From the NCBI GenBank assembly GCA_017134815.1, contig CP071032.1, positions 2,166,001-2,230,000 of the forward strand: a stretch of 64,000 bases of DNA. The letters run 5' to 3'. Positions 1 through 8,941 of this stretch are shown here, one piece after another. The notes under the pieces are model-generated. The model did not search any database. It saw only the letters and a list, made by a program, of their open reading frames with translations, and was not told the origin of the DNA. The position numbers and the translations under genes were made by a program. Origin of the DNA: Lentisphaerota bacterium (GTDB taxonomy: Bacteria > Verrucomicrobiota > Lentisphaeria > Victivallales > Victivallaceae). How positions within the stretch are numbered: the stretch's first letter is position 1; every line of letters starts with the position of its first letter.

Positions 1-1
1 T

Positions 2-763
2 TCGGAGAACACTGTCCAAACGGGGGACATTGCTGAGAAAACTGAGCCCGATAACGCTGACAGAGACGACATCAGCAGTGAGGTCAATGATTCATTCGAC
101 CATACAGACATTGCTGCCGGACCAGTTTCATTTTCGGTAGCGCCGTCCGGGTTTGCTCTGGGGAACACTACAGCCCAAGTTTCAACACCAGTCTCAGCTC
201 CAGCTGCGGGCATTACAAGCAGCGTTGAATCGGACCTTAATGGAAATATCAATTTGTATATGCAGGGCTGTCCGCACTTTACACCATTTCATTACAGTAC
301 ACTTGATGTAAATGAGATCTCAGCTTTTCCGATTGGCCGTTATCCGTTTTTTGAACCGACCCAATATTTCTATCCGCAAACTCTGGTATCTGTTGGTGAA
401 GAGGGATATGACGAGCTTGAATTTTATTTTTCCGTAAACCCGCTAACCAACCCTCTTTACGGACAGGATCCACTCAGGGAGGGGCTTTCCGGCTTTGAAG
501 TTGCCGTAAACGCTCCGCTGTCTTATACCGTTGATTTTCCGGTTGATGCCGGATGCAACGGAGAATATACTGTTGGCTCTGACTGGCTGGTGACCCATGA
601 ACCGATGGAAGGTCTGAGTGTTAACCAGTATCAGCAGTTTATGACTGTAGGAGAGATTGCTCAGTTTTATCTTGACTTCAGTGATCGCACAACTTTATTT
701 GAAAAAGCCGAGCCTTTTGCGGATTCTATCGACAGAGCTCTGTACAAACTGATGAACAGATAA
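2..763 (+). CDS. C-terminal part of an unknown protein (5' end outside window)
   Basis: The frame is open from the first bases of the window to a TAA stop at 761-763, so this is the 3' part of a longer gene. The first 80 or so residues visible are acidic and then rich in Ser, Thr, Pro and Ala (for example TPVSAPAAG), which looks like a flexible linker. The remaining 170 residues look like a compact folded domain with many aromatic residues. I recognise no family and see no catalytic motif. The linker-plus-domain build would suit an exported or surface protein, but the N-terminus that would show a signal peptide is missing. Confidence 0.75.
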   Translation, partial: SENTVQTGDIAEKTEPDNADRDDISSEVNDSFDHTDIAAGPVSFSVAPSGFALGNTTAQVSTPVSAPAAGITSSVESDLNGNINLYMQGCPHFTPFHYSTLDVNEISAFPIGRYPFFEPTQYFYPQTLVSVGEEGYDELEFYFSVNPLTNPLYGQDPLREGLSGFEVAVNAPLSYTVDFPVDAGCNGEYTVGSDWLVTHEPMEGLSVNQYQQFMTVGEIAQFYLDFSDRTTLFEKAEPFADSIDRALYKLMNR

Positions 764-932
764 ACATATTTATGCCGGCGGGTGTTTTTTGCAAATAATT
801 ATTATTAGCTAATTTGTGAAATATTAATCCAGGCAGGCTTTCAGGCATTGCTTTTTTAGCTGATCTGGCTAATATTTCCAACCTGATTTAAGCAGAGGGT
901 AAACTACAATACATTTTTTCAAGGAGGAGACC

Positions 933-2171
933 GTGCCTAACAGTTTTGTTGACTACTACAATGACCAGAAGCGATATTTTGATAAATTAAGTGTGGTCAG
1001 GGCTGCCTGTGACAAATATATAAAAGCCAGAAATAAATGGCTGTCCGGCAAAGTCCCTGCTTATCGCGGCGGCTGGAAGAATTTAAATCTTTTCTGCAGT
1101 CCGGATAAGACTAGAGCCAATGTTTCAGCCATGGAACTCATACTGAAAGATATAGACTTATATCTTGATCAGGAAAATTCAGTGGGCGGTACTGCCAGTT
1201 ACGCTGCTTTATTGCGAAAAATACGCTCAAACCTGAATCGGTTTGCCACGGACGGGCATGGCAGGGAACTGCTCACAATATTCCTGGCGGAGGCTTCAGC
1301 CGATCATGAAAAATGGAAGACCAGCGTCAAGGCTCCAGAGGACCTTTCAGATTTTCTGGGTGAAATCGGCAGCTGCAGAATTAATCATTTCAGTATTTTT
1401 GAACTCATTTCATTTAACAGCAGGGGGCATGTTATTTTAATGAAAAAACCACGTGGCGGCAGCATGGTTTTAAAGCAGATATACGCAAAAAGTAATTTTA
1501 ATGTTAAAGTCGATTTAAAACAAATAGTTAGAAATGAAGCGGCCTGTTTTGCTGCAGCATATAAAAAATTTCACTGTGATGACGGTTTTTATGATGAGAA
1601 TCCAACCGGATATATTGCAGGATTAACCAATAACCTGAATCCCCAGCAGAATCATTTTGTTCCTGAGCGAGTTGCCGCTTCCTTTGTCATGCCGACAGTA
1701 GAGGGTATAAGAATGGATGAGTATTTATTCACGCAGCACAGTGAAAGTGCCTTGCTTCAGCTTTTTTATAATCTGTTTCACGCCTTGGCAGAACTGCATT
1801 TTCAAGTCAAAATAGCTCATAATAATATTCAGCCAAAGAACATATTGGTCACGAGTCAACTTAATATTCTTTTCACCGGTTACAGTGCGGCGGGCGCAGC
1901 TGAAAAAAACGGGATCCGGCATGATGTTGTAAACATGGTTTGCAGTATTATTGAGAAGGATATCAAGCGAAAGGACATCTTTCTTGAAAGATATGTTGAA
2001 GAATATTTCGAATCTGCGAAGATTATGGCATTTTTTGAGCCGTGGGTTGATAAATACTTTTTCTCAATATGGGAAATTCAGTCAGAAGTAATTAAAAGAA
2101 TCCGCAATGAAAACATAAAAAGGCGTATTAAATCAACCGGCATTCAGTCCGACAGTAATCACTATTTTTGA
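933..2171 (+). CDS. Protein kinase-fold protein, probable pseudokinase
   Basis: A 412-residue protein starting at GTG, with a strong ribosome binding site (aaggagga) just upstream. The C-terminal half resembles a protein kinase or Rio/ABC1-type fold. A VLK segment near residue 179 could be the beta-3 lysine. IAHNNIQPKNIL near residues 294-305 sits where HRDxKxxN is expected, and FTGYS sits where DFG is expected. The catalytic Asp (HRD) reads as Asn, the catalytic-loop Lys as Gln, and the DFG Asp as Thr. Only the metal-binding Asn is kept. I therefore infer a kinase fold without normal phosphotransfer activity. The N-terminal 150 residues are helical and unrecognised. It stands alone, convergent with the next gene. 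The fold assignment rests on one motif region and is not certain. Confidence 0.5.
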   Translation: MPNSFVDYYNDQKRYFDKLSVVRAACDKYIKARNKWLSGKVPAYRGGWKNLNLFCSPDKTRANVSAMELILKDIDLYLDQENSVGGTASYAALLRKIRSNLNRFATDGHGRELLTIFLAEASADHEKWKTSVKAPEDLSDFLGEIGSCRINHFSIFELISFNSRGHVILMKKPRGGSMVLKQIYAKSNFNVKVDLKQIVRNEAACFAAAYKKFHCDDGFYDENPTGYIAGLTNNLNPQQNHFVPERVAASFVMPTVEGIRMDEYLFTQHSESALLQLFYNLFHALAELHFQVKIAHNNIQPKNILVTSQLNILFTGYSAAGAAEKNGIRHDVVNMVCSIIEKDIKRKDIFLERYVEEYFESAKIMAFFEPWVDKYFFSIWEIQSEVIKRIRNENIKRRIKSTGIQSDSNHYF

Positions 2172-2212
2172 TATGCCGTAATAGTATATTTTAATAGTTA
2201 ATAGAAAATTTT

Positions 2213-3949
2213 TTATGTATTTTTTAGCCACTTGGGAACACCGTGTTTGCGCAACCGAATAATCAGCCTTTCACGGCGTTTTATTATGGCTTCGGCTGTA
2301 TTGTCAAAAGATGGGTCGCGATAAGCGGCACCAACAGTTGAGTGCAGGATGATTTTAACATCTTTGTCCCGCAGTGGATGTTCAATTATGCTGTTGTTGC
2401 CTGCCGCAACTGTGCCGCCGCGCTTCCTTCCGAATGCAATTGACTCCCCGACATTCAGCCCGCAGCGCAGTAAAGCTCCTCTGAGTGGGAAAGCACTTGA
2501 ATAAGTGGCGATTATACCCTCTGACGACAATCTGACGGTTAATTGACGGATAAAGTCAAAAGTCCACAACTCCGGGTTTTTATCCGGAGAGAACCCGTCC
2601 ATGAAAATGCAGTCAAACTGTTTTTCAAGCTGTCTGACAGTCTGCCTGGCATCTCCTGTCAACAGATTAATGCCGGCGTATTTTCCCCGCCAGCTTCCAT
2701 TCTCCAGCAGTGAGTTTATTACTTCAAAGTGTAAAGAACCATCTGGAAACAGCTGCAGTGCCGCTTTCAGGGTACGCGGGTCACTTTCCAGGGAAACTAC
2801 ATTTAGAAAACCGGCTGCCGCCGCTGTTGCAGCCTCCACGGCTGCTACAGCATTGTACCCCAGTCCAAAGCCAATATCCAGCACAGAAACTTCAGTTTCT
2901 TTCTGCAGCCTTTCAAACAGTTTTGCAGGCTCTACAAACTTTTTGCAGGCTTCTGAATGCGCTCCGGCCAAAGTATGAAAATGCTGCCTGAATTGCGGGT
3001 GGTACAAAGTTTTTGTCCCGTCTGCAGTCTCTACTCCATAAAAATCCGGTTGACTCTGGTCGTATTCAAAGTATTTTTTGAAAAGCTCAAGAAACTGTCC
3101 CTTTTTCATCCACCACTTTGGCGCGATCACTGTCTCAGGATCGGCATCTGCGGTTAAGCGCATTACAATCCAGCCTTCCGGCAGTAAATGCAGAAAATCA
3201 GCCGCTGCCTGAGCGTACTCATATTCATTAAGTGGTTTGAGTTCTCCGGACTTGAGCATTTCAGGATAAGCTCTGGCTAAAGGGGTCTTTTTAACTACCA
3301 TCAGATTATGTAACTTAACTGCTCTGAAGGGCAGTTCTGCGATATCAACAGCGGTTTTGGCAAAATCCCGGGCAGTTTCGCCAGGCAGTCCAAGAATTAC
3401 GTGTGCGACGGATTTAATACCGAGAGCGGCCAGTTTTTGAACTCCTTTTCTGGTGCATTCAAAATCATGTCCGCGATTTATTTTTTTCAGGGTATGGTTA
3501 TTGGAAGTCTGTACTCCGAGCTCAACCCATAAGTCGTATTCAGCAGCCAGTTCGGCCAGCAGTTTCAGCACCGGGGTCTGCAGGCAGTCCGGACGGGTTG
3601 AAATCATTACAACTTTAAAGTCAGCCAGCCCCAGTACCTGTCTGTAATAAGCGCGCAGTTGTTCAACATCGCCGAATGTATTGGTAAATGATTGGAAATA
3701 TGCGATAAAAGGCGGCTTTGCCCTGTAGCGGCGTCTTACGTATTCTATTCCGGACTGAACTTGTTGTTTCAGATCCAGTGAATGACCCAGGTGCCGCGCC
3801 CTGCTGCCGTTTTCTGCACAGAAAATGCAGCCTTCACCAAATTTGCCGGCACGATTAGGACAGCCTAGCGGCAAATCTACTGGTATACGATAAAGGGCGT
3901 GTCCATATTCAGCTGTCAGGTAATCTTTAAAAAATGTAATCTTATTCAA
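2213..3949 (-). CDS. Radical SAM protein (TIGR01212/MnmL-like) fused to MnmC-type tRNA methyltransferase
   Basis: A 578-residue two-domain protein. Residues 1-320 are a radical SAM domain of the YhcC/YtqA type with cluster cysteines C30, C41 and C44 (GCPNRAGKFGEGCIFC). Residues 330-578 are a class I methyltransferase of the MnmC N-domain (DUF752) type, with the SAM-binding loop LDIGFGLGYN near 354 and the family signature MDGFSPDKNPELW near 448. MnmC/MnmD methylates the aminomethyl group of nm5U34 in tRNA. YtqA-type radical SAM enzymes have been linked to mnm5s2U synthesis in Gram-positive bacteria. The fusion suggests one polypeptide performs consecutive steps at wobble U34. No oxidase domain of E. 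coli MnmC is present. Domain identity is well supported; the joint pathway is inferred. Confidence 0.85.
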   Translation of the reverse strand: MNKITFFKDYLTAEYGHALYRIPVDLPLGCPNRAGKFGEGCIFCAENGSRARHLGHSLDLKQQVQSGIEYVRRRYRAKPPFIAYFQSFTNTFGDVEQLRAYYRQVLGLADFKVVMISTRPDCLQTPVLKLLAELAAEYDLWVELGVQTSNNHTLKKINRGHDFECTRKGVQKLAALGIKSVAHVILGLPGETARDFAKTAVDIAELPFRAVKLHNLMVVKKTPLARAYPEMLKSGELKPLNEYEYAQAAADFLHLLPEGWIVMRLTADADPETVIAPKWWMKKGQFLELFKKYFEYDQSQPDFYGVETADGTKTLYHPQFRQHFHTLAGAHSEACKKFVEPAKLFERLQKETEVSVLDIGFGLGYNAVAAVEAATAAAAGFLNVVSLESDPRTLKAALQLFPDGSLHFEVINSLLENGSWRGKYAGINLLTGDARQTVRQLEKQFDCIFMDGFSPDKNPELWTFDFIRQLTVRLSSEGIIATYSSAFPLRGALLRCGLNVGESIAFGRKRGGTVAAGNNSIIEHPLRDKDVKIILHSTVGAAYRDPSFDNTAEAIIKRRERLIIRLRKHGVPKWLKNT

Positions 3950-4072
3950 TTCAAAACCGCATTTGTCATTTTATCTTTTCATGTAATCTAGCCTGTAGTC
4001 GCTGTTTTTAAAGCCGGACAATTGATTTTGGCCATGAGCGTACTACTTTATTTAAAACTGAGGAGTCAGGTC

Positions 4073-5260
4073 ATGAAAGCAGTTATAATAGGTTCGGGAG
4101 TTGCTGCAGTTGAGGCAGCGGTGCAACTGCGTAAGCGTCAACACGATGTTGAGATTTCACTTTACACCCGTGAGAAAGTTCTGCCTTACCGGCGGCCGGC
4201 ATTGACCAGAATGATTTCTGAAGAACTTAGCAATGTCCAGTTTTATCTGCATGATGAAAAATATTATTCAGAACAGAATATTCATATTTTTACAGACAGC
4301 CCGGTAGTTTCCATAGATCGTGAAAATAAACGTATTTTGCTGGATGACGGTTCTGCTGTTGAGTATGACAAGTTGCTGATAGCCACCGGCGGAAAGGGAT
4401 TTCTGCCGCCGATACAGGGTATCGAGCTGCCACAGGTCCTGACATTGCGGGAGCACAGTGATCTGACTGCAATAAACGAGCTGCTGCACGAAAATATTAA
4501 TCAGGTAGTGGTTATTGGAGGTGGTCTGCTTGGCTTGGAGATTGCTGACAACCTGACACGCAAAAATTCAGAAGTCACTGTCATAGAAGCCTGTCCTTCC
4601 ATGTTGCCGAAGCAGCTTGATGAGGAGGGTGCCGGTATTCTGGTTGCCGCCATGGAAAAAAATCCAAGGATAAAAACCCTCTACGGTGTTTTTGTTTCGC
4701 ATATTGAAGGGCACCATAAAGTGGAAGGTGTGCGCACTAAAAAAGGACAGCATATTCCTTGTGATATGGTTATAGTTTCTGCCGGAATGAGTTCTAATTT
4801 TGAATTGGCGCATCAGGCAAAACTTGAAGTAAGCCGTGCCATTCAGGTCGATGGCGGCATGCGGACCAGTGATCCCGATATCTTCGCAGCAGGTGATTGC
4901 GCTGCCGTCAACGGAATACGCTATGGCATGTGGAACCCGGCTAAAGAGCAGGGTGCTGTTGCCGGAGCTAATATGGCTGGAGAGAATTTGCTCTTTGAGC
5001 CTGAAATTTACGGTGCCAGACTGGTCGCATTTGGAACTCGATTGTTTTCAGTAGGCGATATCGGGCTTGGAGAAGGGCCATATAAAGAGGTTTGTCGTAC
5101 TGATGAAGTCAACCTTGTTTACCGCAAACTGTTTTTCAAAGACAGCAAAGCCTGCGGCGGGATCTTGATTGGCGATATAGCTGCCGCGCAGCGAATGCAG
5201 AAGGCTGTTGAAAGCGGATTTGATGTTGGACAATGTGAAGCGACAGGTATTATTTGCTGA
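4073..5260 (+). CDS. FAD/NAD(P)-dependent oxidoreductase, rubredoxin reductase-like
   Basis: A flavoprotein of about 395 residues. I start it at the ATG at 4073 because an aggag box lies 7 bases upstream and the FAD-binding segment (VIIGSGVAAVEAA) follows at once; an upstream TTG at 4022 has no comparable signal. A second dinucleotide-binding loop, VVIGGGLLGLE, near residue 155 binds NAD(P)H, and DIFAAGDCAA near residue 275 is the conserved FAD-contacting motif of this superfamily. The architecture fits NADH:rubredoxin oxidoreductases and nitrite-reductase-type FAD subunits. A rubredoxin and a flavodiiron protein are encoded at 29.6-31.1 kb, so an electron route NADH-reductase-rubredoxin-FprA is plausible. 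The substrate is not proven by sequence. Confidence 0.85.
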   Translation: MKAVIIGSGVAAVEAAVQLRKRQHDVEISLYTREKVLPYRRPALTRMISEELSNVQFYLHDEKYYSEQNIHIFTDSPVVSIDRENKRILLDDGSAVEYDKLLIATGGKGFLPPIQGIELPQVLTLREHSDLTAINELLHENINQVVVIGGGLLGLEIADNLTRKNSEVTVIEACPSMLPKQLDEEGAGILVAAMEKNPRIKTLYGVFVSHIEGHHKVEGVRTKKGQHIPCDMVIVSAGMSSNFELAHQAKLEVSRAIQVDGGMRTSDPDIFAAGDCAAVNGIRYGMWNPAKEQGAVAGANMAGENLLFEPEIYGARLVAFGTRLFSVGDIGLGEGPYKEVCRTDEVNLVYRKLFFKDSKACGGILIGDIAAAQRMQKAVESGFDVGQCEATGIIC

Positions 5261-5307
5261 AATAAGCCAGACTTTCCTGAAACTGCTGTCTATGGAATTA
5301 CATATTG

Positions 5308-5922
5308 ATGAAAAGAGCTTTTCTAATTTTAGTTGTCAGCAGGGTGATGCTGCCGGCAGCTGTTATGCTTTTGCTGGGGGCAGGAGGTTACGTCTGGACA
5401 TACGGAAAAATGCGGTCTTATCACAAAAAATTTTTGACGCTTAGCATCGAATTATTCAAACCAGGAATATATCAGGCTGTCTTCTGCAAAGAATTCACCC
5501 CGGAATACGGTATTGCCTTATGTCTTGAACCTGAAAACAGTGCCCGGGTCAACCCTGAGTTACTTAAGAAAATTCGTGCCCGGTTTTTTCTGTTTGATGA
5601 AAATGGGAAGCAAGTCTGCAAAGAACGTTTTAAAGTTAACAGCACCTTTAAACCATTTGACATCGGAAAAAACTTACCGTGTCAGTTTATTACCAGGGAT
5701 TTGTTTCCAACTGGAAAGTATTTATTTAAATTGAGAATCGGCCAGGAAAATGCTGGAAATTTTTCTGTTCCATGTAAAATAACGGCTTATCCGGTATATG
5801 AAGTTCTGCCGCTGTTGAAAATTTGCTTTATGCTTTTGGTTGCAGTCAGTTCTGCAATTCTACTTGGAGTAGTAGTTGTTGTGATTGTGGCTATGCAAAG
5901 GTCTGGGAAAAATATTTGCTGA
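5308..5922 (+). CDS. Unknown membrane-anchored protein with two terminal membrane segments
   Basis: About 204 residues. The ATG at 5308 directly follows a TTG at 5305 that could also serve. A hydrophobic segment at residues 3-28 and a second near residues 170-195 bracket a domain of about 130 residues rich in beta-type sequence, with three scattered cysteines. The topology would put the middle domain in the periplasm, with both ends anchored. It begins 47 bases after the flavoprotein gene and may be cotranscribed. I recognise no family. It ends 15 bases before the stop of a convergent gene. Confidence 0.6.
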   Translation: MKRAFLILVVSRVMLPAAVMLLLGAGGYVWTYGKMRSYHKKFLTLSIELFKPGIYQAVFCKEFTPEYGIALCLEPENSARVNPELLKKIRARFFLFDENGKQVCKERFKVNSTFKPFDIGKNLPCQFITRDLFPTGKYLFKLRIGQENAGNFSVPCKITAYPVYEVLPLLKICFMLLVAVSSAILLGVVVVVIVAMQRSGKNIC

Positions 5923-5937
5923 ACTGCTCGTTTGCAC

Positions 5938-6984
5938 TTAAATTCTGCTTGCCTCAAGCATTGCTTTTGTGACTTCATTCATTACTGTGTAGAAGCTGTG
6001 AGAACGGAACTCAAATTCCTGATTATGCATCAGCTCTTTGGCTCTGTCAATACCGGCTTTTATTACTTTTGGTTTGTAGACATGAGCCAGGGACTTCAGG
6101 TACTTGGTCATATCATTTTCTGAAACTTTAGCATTATAGACACTGCCGATCTTGACCAGACGATCAAACTGATTATACAGCTCAGGAATCTGATAAATAT
6201 ATTTGCCGCCATATCCTTCTGAATAATTTATCTGTGACTCAATGCTGATGTTGCCGCAGCCGTCAATAATTTTGTTGGCGATAGAAAACCACTGTCCCCG
6301 GCTGTAATAAAGCGCCAGCAACCGCATCATGCCACTGCTTGCCGGGAAGTAATAAATGTGACCTTTGATGTTTAGCGGCTTGGAGAATTCCGGATGTCTG
6401 GCATAATTTACCGCGAATATAGCGATATCAGGAGAATGAATCTGATAACTTATGGCGTCATAATATGCCTTTATGATATTGCTGGTACAGACATTTGTAC
6501 CGGAAACAGCTCCGTAATGATCGACCCCATTCAGGAATTTACAGTAGGATTTTATGGAAGTTGACTGTGAGCTTTTAGCCAGGTTTTGTCTGGCGTCATC
6601 AATTTGCAGATAACCGTATCCACTCTGATTTGGACTGAGGCCGGATTCCTGAACTCCGATAGCCAGATAATAATTCGGGCCGAATGTACTGATAATATCA
6701 GAACACAGCTGAGGATCAGCTCCAGCAGAGGGCAAGTCTGTTTCAATTCTCGAAAGATTTATGTATATGCAGTATGCGTGGGCCAGGGATATAGCATAAT
6801 TCTTACCGTAAGCTTTGAACATTCTTTCAGTACTGAAAACACTGCCGCAATAACTTAAAGGCGTAGATACTGAGCCTATGCCTATATTAAATGTTTTATA
6901 GTCATCAACAGCAGCAGCAGCCTTCGTATGAATGGCAAAAATCAGTGCCACTGCCAGTAAACAATATAAAAACCTGCTTAACAT
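5938..6984 (-). CDS. Exported protein with lytic-transglycosylase-like (SLT) motifs
   Basis: A 348-residue protein with a clear signal peptide (hydrophobic residues 5-18, AxA-type site before VDDYK). The segment AIGVQESGLSP followed by GYGYLQI resembles the SLT lysozyme-like signature, in which the ES pair carries the catalytic Glu and a later G-x-x-Q motif lines the cleft. Such enzymes cut peptidoglycan glycan strands in the periplasm. The rest, including several cysteines that could form disulfides, is unfamiliar. The start at 6984 has only a weak ribosome binding site. The lysozyme-like assignment is moderate: the motif spacing looks right, but the region is divergent and might be a substrate-binding relative. 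Confidence 0.55.
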   Translation of the reverse strand: MLSRFLYCLLAVALIFAIHTKAAAAVDDYKTFNIGIGSVSTPLSYCGSVFSTERMFKAYGKNYAISLAHAYCIYINLSRIETDLPSAGADPQLCSDIISTFGPNYYLAIGVQESGLSPNQSGYGYLQIDDARQNLAKSSQSTSIKSYCKFLNGVDHYGAVSGTNVCTSNIIKAYYDAISYQIHSPDIAIFAVNYARHPEFSKPLNIKGHIYYFPASSGMMRLLALYYSRGQWFSIANKIIDGCGNISIESQINYSEGYGGKYIYQIPELYNQFDRLVKIGSVYNAKVSENDMTKYLKSLAHVYKPKVIKAGIDRAKELMHNQEFEFRSHSFYTVMNEVTKAMLEASRI

Positions 6985-7339
6985 ACTTCAGCTGCCTTTT
7001 TTTGTTAAAAACCCCACAAAATATATAAGATGATAGAATACAATTGCGAGTGATTAATACTCTATACGCTCTTCCATGCCTTTTTAGACATTTTAAAAAA
7101 GACGATGTTCTCTGACTGTTTTATAAAGTGAGCAAAAATACAGTAATACTTATTAGGCAAAATGCCTTTTTTGAGCTCAATTTATAAACGAAAATATTTA
7201 TGTAAAAATTGCGAATTGAGAGTTTTAAGCGTTACTGAATCACAGTTTCAGGAATTATTTCCATAAAAAAGCAATAAATTAAAAACATACTTTTTTTTCA
7301 ACTATGATAAACGACTCAAAAACTATAAAATATAATTGC
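6985..7339. other. Intergenic region, AT-rich, no gene seen
   Basis: About 355 bases between the start of the SLT-like gene and the stop of the DUF362 gene, both on the minus strand. It is AT-rich with poly-A and poly-T runs. It must hold the promoter of the SLT-like gene, but I could not pick a convincing -35/-10 pair or a strong hairpin. Confidence 0.5.
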
Positions 7340-8500
7340 TTACTTTATTTTTAAAAGTCGTCCCGGCAAAGTCTGTTTAATTTTTATCGCACCAGCCGGG
7401 CACAGTTCCTGACAACAGAAGCAGCGAATACATTTTTTTAAATCCCAAACTGGCAGAGTATCGCCATTTTTACCCTGAAACATATTAACCGCTTTGGGCG
7501 TTTCGGGACAAACTTCGACACAACGTCCGCAACTGACGCATCGGGGTTTAATTAACGCAGGGTACGGGGCAAACAGTCTGGTCAGCAGGTTGTTGAAACG
7601 CTCTCCAAGGAAAAAGAAATTTCCAGCGGCTCTGGCTTTGACAAAATCATCAGCTTTCAGGTCAGCTATTTTTTCACCCAGAACCTCAATATCTTCAGGG
7701 CGCACTGCCCCCCAGCTGTGATCAGCAGCCTCTTTCAGGGCAGGAATTTCCACAGGGTCATCGTAGCCAATCAATCTTACAGCCACAGAATCCACTGCAC
7801 TCAATGATTTTCCCATGATTATGGCGCCCAGGTTATAGGGATCTCCACTTTTGGGACCGTTGCCCTGCATGGCGACGATGCCGTCCATAATGGCAAATGC
7901 GGTTTTTACAACAGTATTCAAGTCAAGCAGCATACGGCAGAAATCATGAGCATTCGGCATTCTGGTATGCCAACCCGCCTTTTGAGCTCCTACGATACAG
8001 CCAAACTGGTTTTTAATCGCTCCGGTAAAGAAAGCCATACCATGAGTCTTAAGCTTAGGCAGAGTTATAAGGACATCGCAATTCAAGGCATCTTCTGCGA
8101 TATTCCAGGAGCGGCAGCGCAAAGCATTATCCAGAGAGAATGGAACCTCTTTTTTAAATTCCCGGCACTCGACCCCATAACGTCTGGCAACCTCCAGCAT
8201 TCCGCTGCGCTCGGCAACCTTGCGCCCTGAGCCAATCCCCGGGGAATCGCCGAAAGCCAGCTTTGTTGTGTAATCTTTTAAAACTCTGACAACGCCTTCA
8301 AAAAACACACAATGGGTTAAAGCAGGGGAGCCGACTTTTTCAGAAATAAGCAGATTCGGCTTGAGCAGAACAGAACTTCCAGCCGGGATTACTTTGCGAA
8401 TATAAGCATCGCCACCGAGCATTTCAAAACCCTCACGGATTTTTTGCTCTATCAGGCCGGCATCATAATCAGGACACCTGAGCAGTACTGTTTTTTCCAT
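7340..8500 (-). CDS. DUF362 domain protein with C-terminal 2[4Fe-4S] ferredoxin
   Basis: A 386-residue protein. The start at 8500 is chosen because an AAGGAG box precedes this ATG by a few bases; an upstream ATG at 8539 lacks one. Residues 1-300 match the DUF362 pattern (segments such as VLLKPNLL, LPKLKTHGM and IMDGIVAMQGNGP). The last 70 residues hold two ferredoxin motifs, CVSCGRCVEVCPE and CIRCFCCQELCPAGA, each with a fourth Cys followed by Pro. DUF362-ferredoxin proteins are common in anaerobes; their biochemical role is not established, though an iron-sulfur redox function is likely. It appears to be a single-gene transcript. Confidence 0.88.
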   Translation of the reverse strand: MEKTVLLRCPDYDAGLIEQKIREGFEMLGGDAYIRKVIPAGSSVLLKPNLLISEKVGSPALTHCVFFEGVVRVLKDYTTKLAFGDSPGIGSGRKVAERSGMLEVARRYGVECREFKKEVPFSLDNALRCRSWNIAEDALNCDVLITLPKLKTHGMAFFTGAIKNQFGCIVGAQKAGWHTRMPNAHDFCRMLLDLNTVVKTAFAIMDGIVAMQGNGPKSGDPYNLGAIIMGKSLSAVDSVAVRLIGYDDPVEIPALKEAADHSWGAVRPEDIEVLGEKIADLKADDFVKARAAGNFFFLGERFNNLLTRLFAPYPALIKPRCVSCGRCVEVCPETPKAVNMFQGKNGDTLPVWDLKKCIRCFCCQELCPAGAIKIKQTLPGRLLKIK

Positions 8501-8941
8501 TTCTCTCCTTAGAGTAAGCACAAGCGCTTTTAAAATCATTTGATACCGGCGGTATTTTCAATTAAGAATATATTCTTCAGAGCAAATTATTTTGTGCCGG
8601 CATAGGCATCGTTTCATATATGAGCTCAATATAGCCGGCCTGCAGTCGCTTTGCAAAGTTATTCCATACATTTCATGTCAGGGCATCAGTAATCAGGATT
8701 GCTGCAGTAAGCTTCAGGCCTGGTCAATCATCTTCCAGCAGGAAAGTCTGGGCAACCGGCTCATCCTGTGATTATTAATTTAAAGCATAGTCGCGCATGT
8801 CGGAGCTGCCTTCGGCAAACTGTCTTCGAAACAGTATTATCGAAGGACTTTTTTATATATCGCAGTCTTGAAAAACACCTGACGTATAATAGATTTACAT
8901 ATTGACAATTCAGGTATTTATTTTAAGGAAGTGTTTACATA
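8501..8941. other. Divergent intergenic region with a hairpin near its right end
   Basis: About 440 bases between divergent genes, so promoters for both should lie here. At 8824-8845 a CTTCGA/TCGAAG stem is followed by a run of T residues (8849-8854). It looks like a terminator or leader attenuator about 90 bases before the GT9 gene. A TATAAT hexamer at 8885-8890 has no acceptable -35 partner at 16-18 bases. No coding sequence is evident. Confidence 0.35.

Noticed and set aside
8885-8890. TATAAT as promoter of the GT9 gene
   Set aside because: No -35-like sequence at 16-18 bases; the nearby TTGAAA is only 11 bases away.
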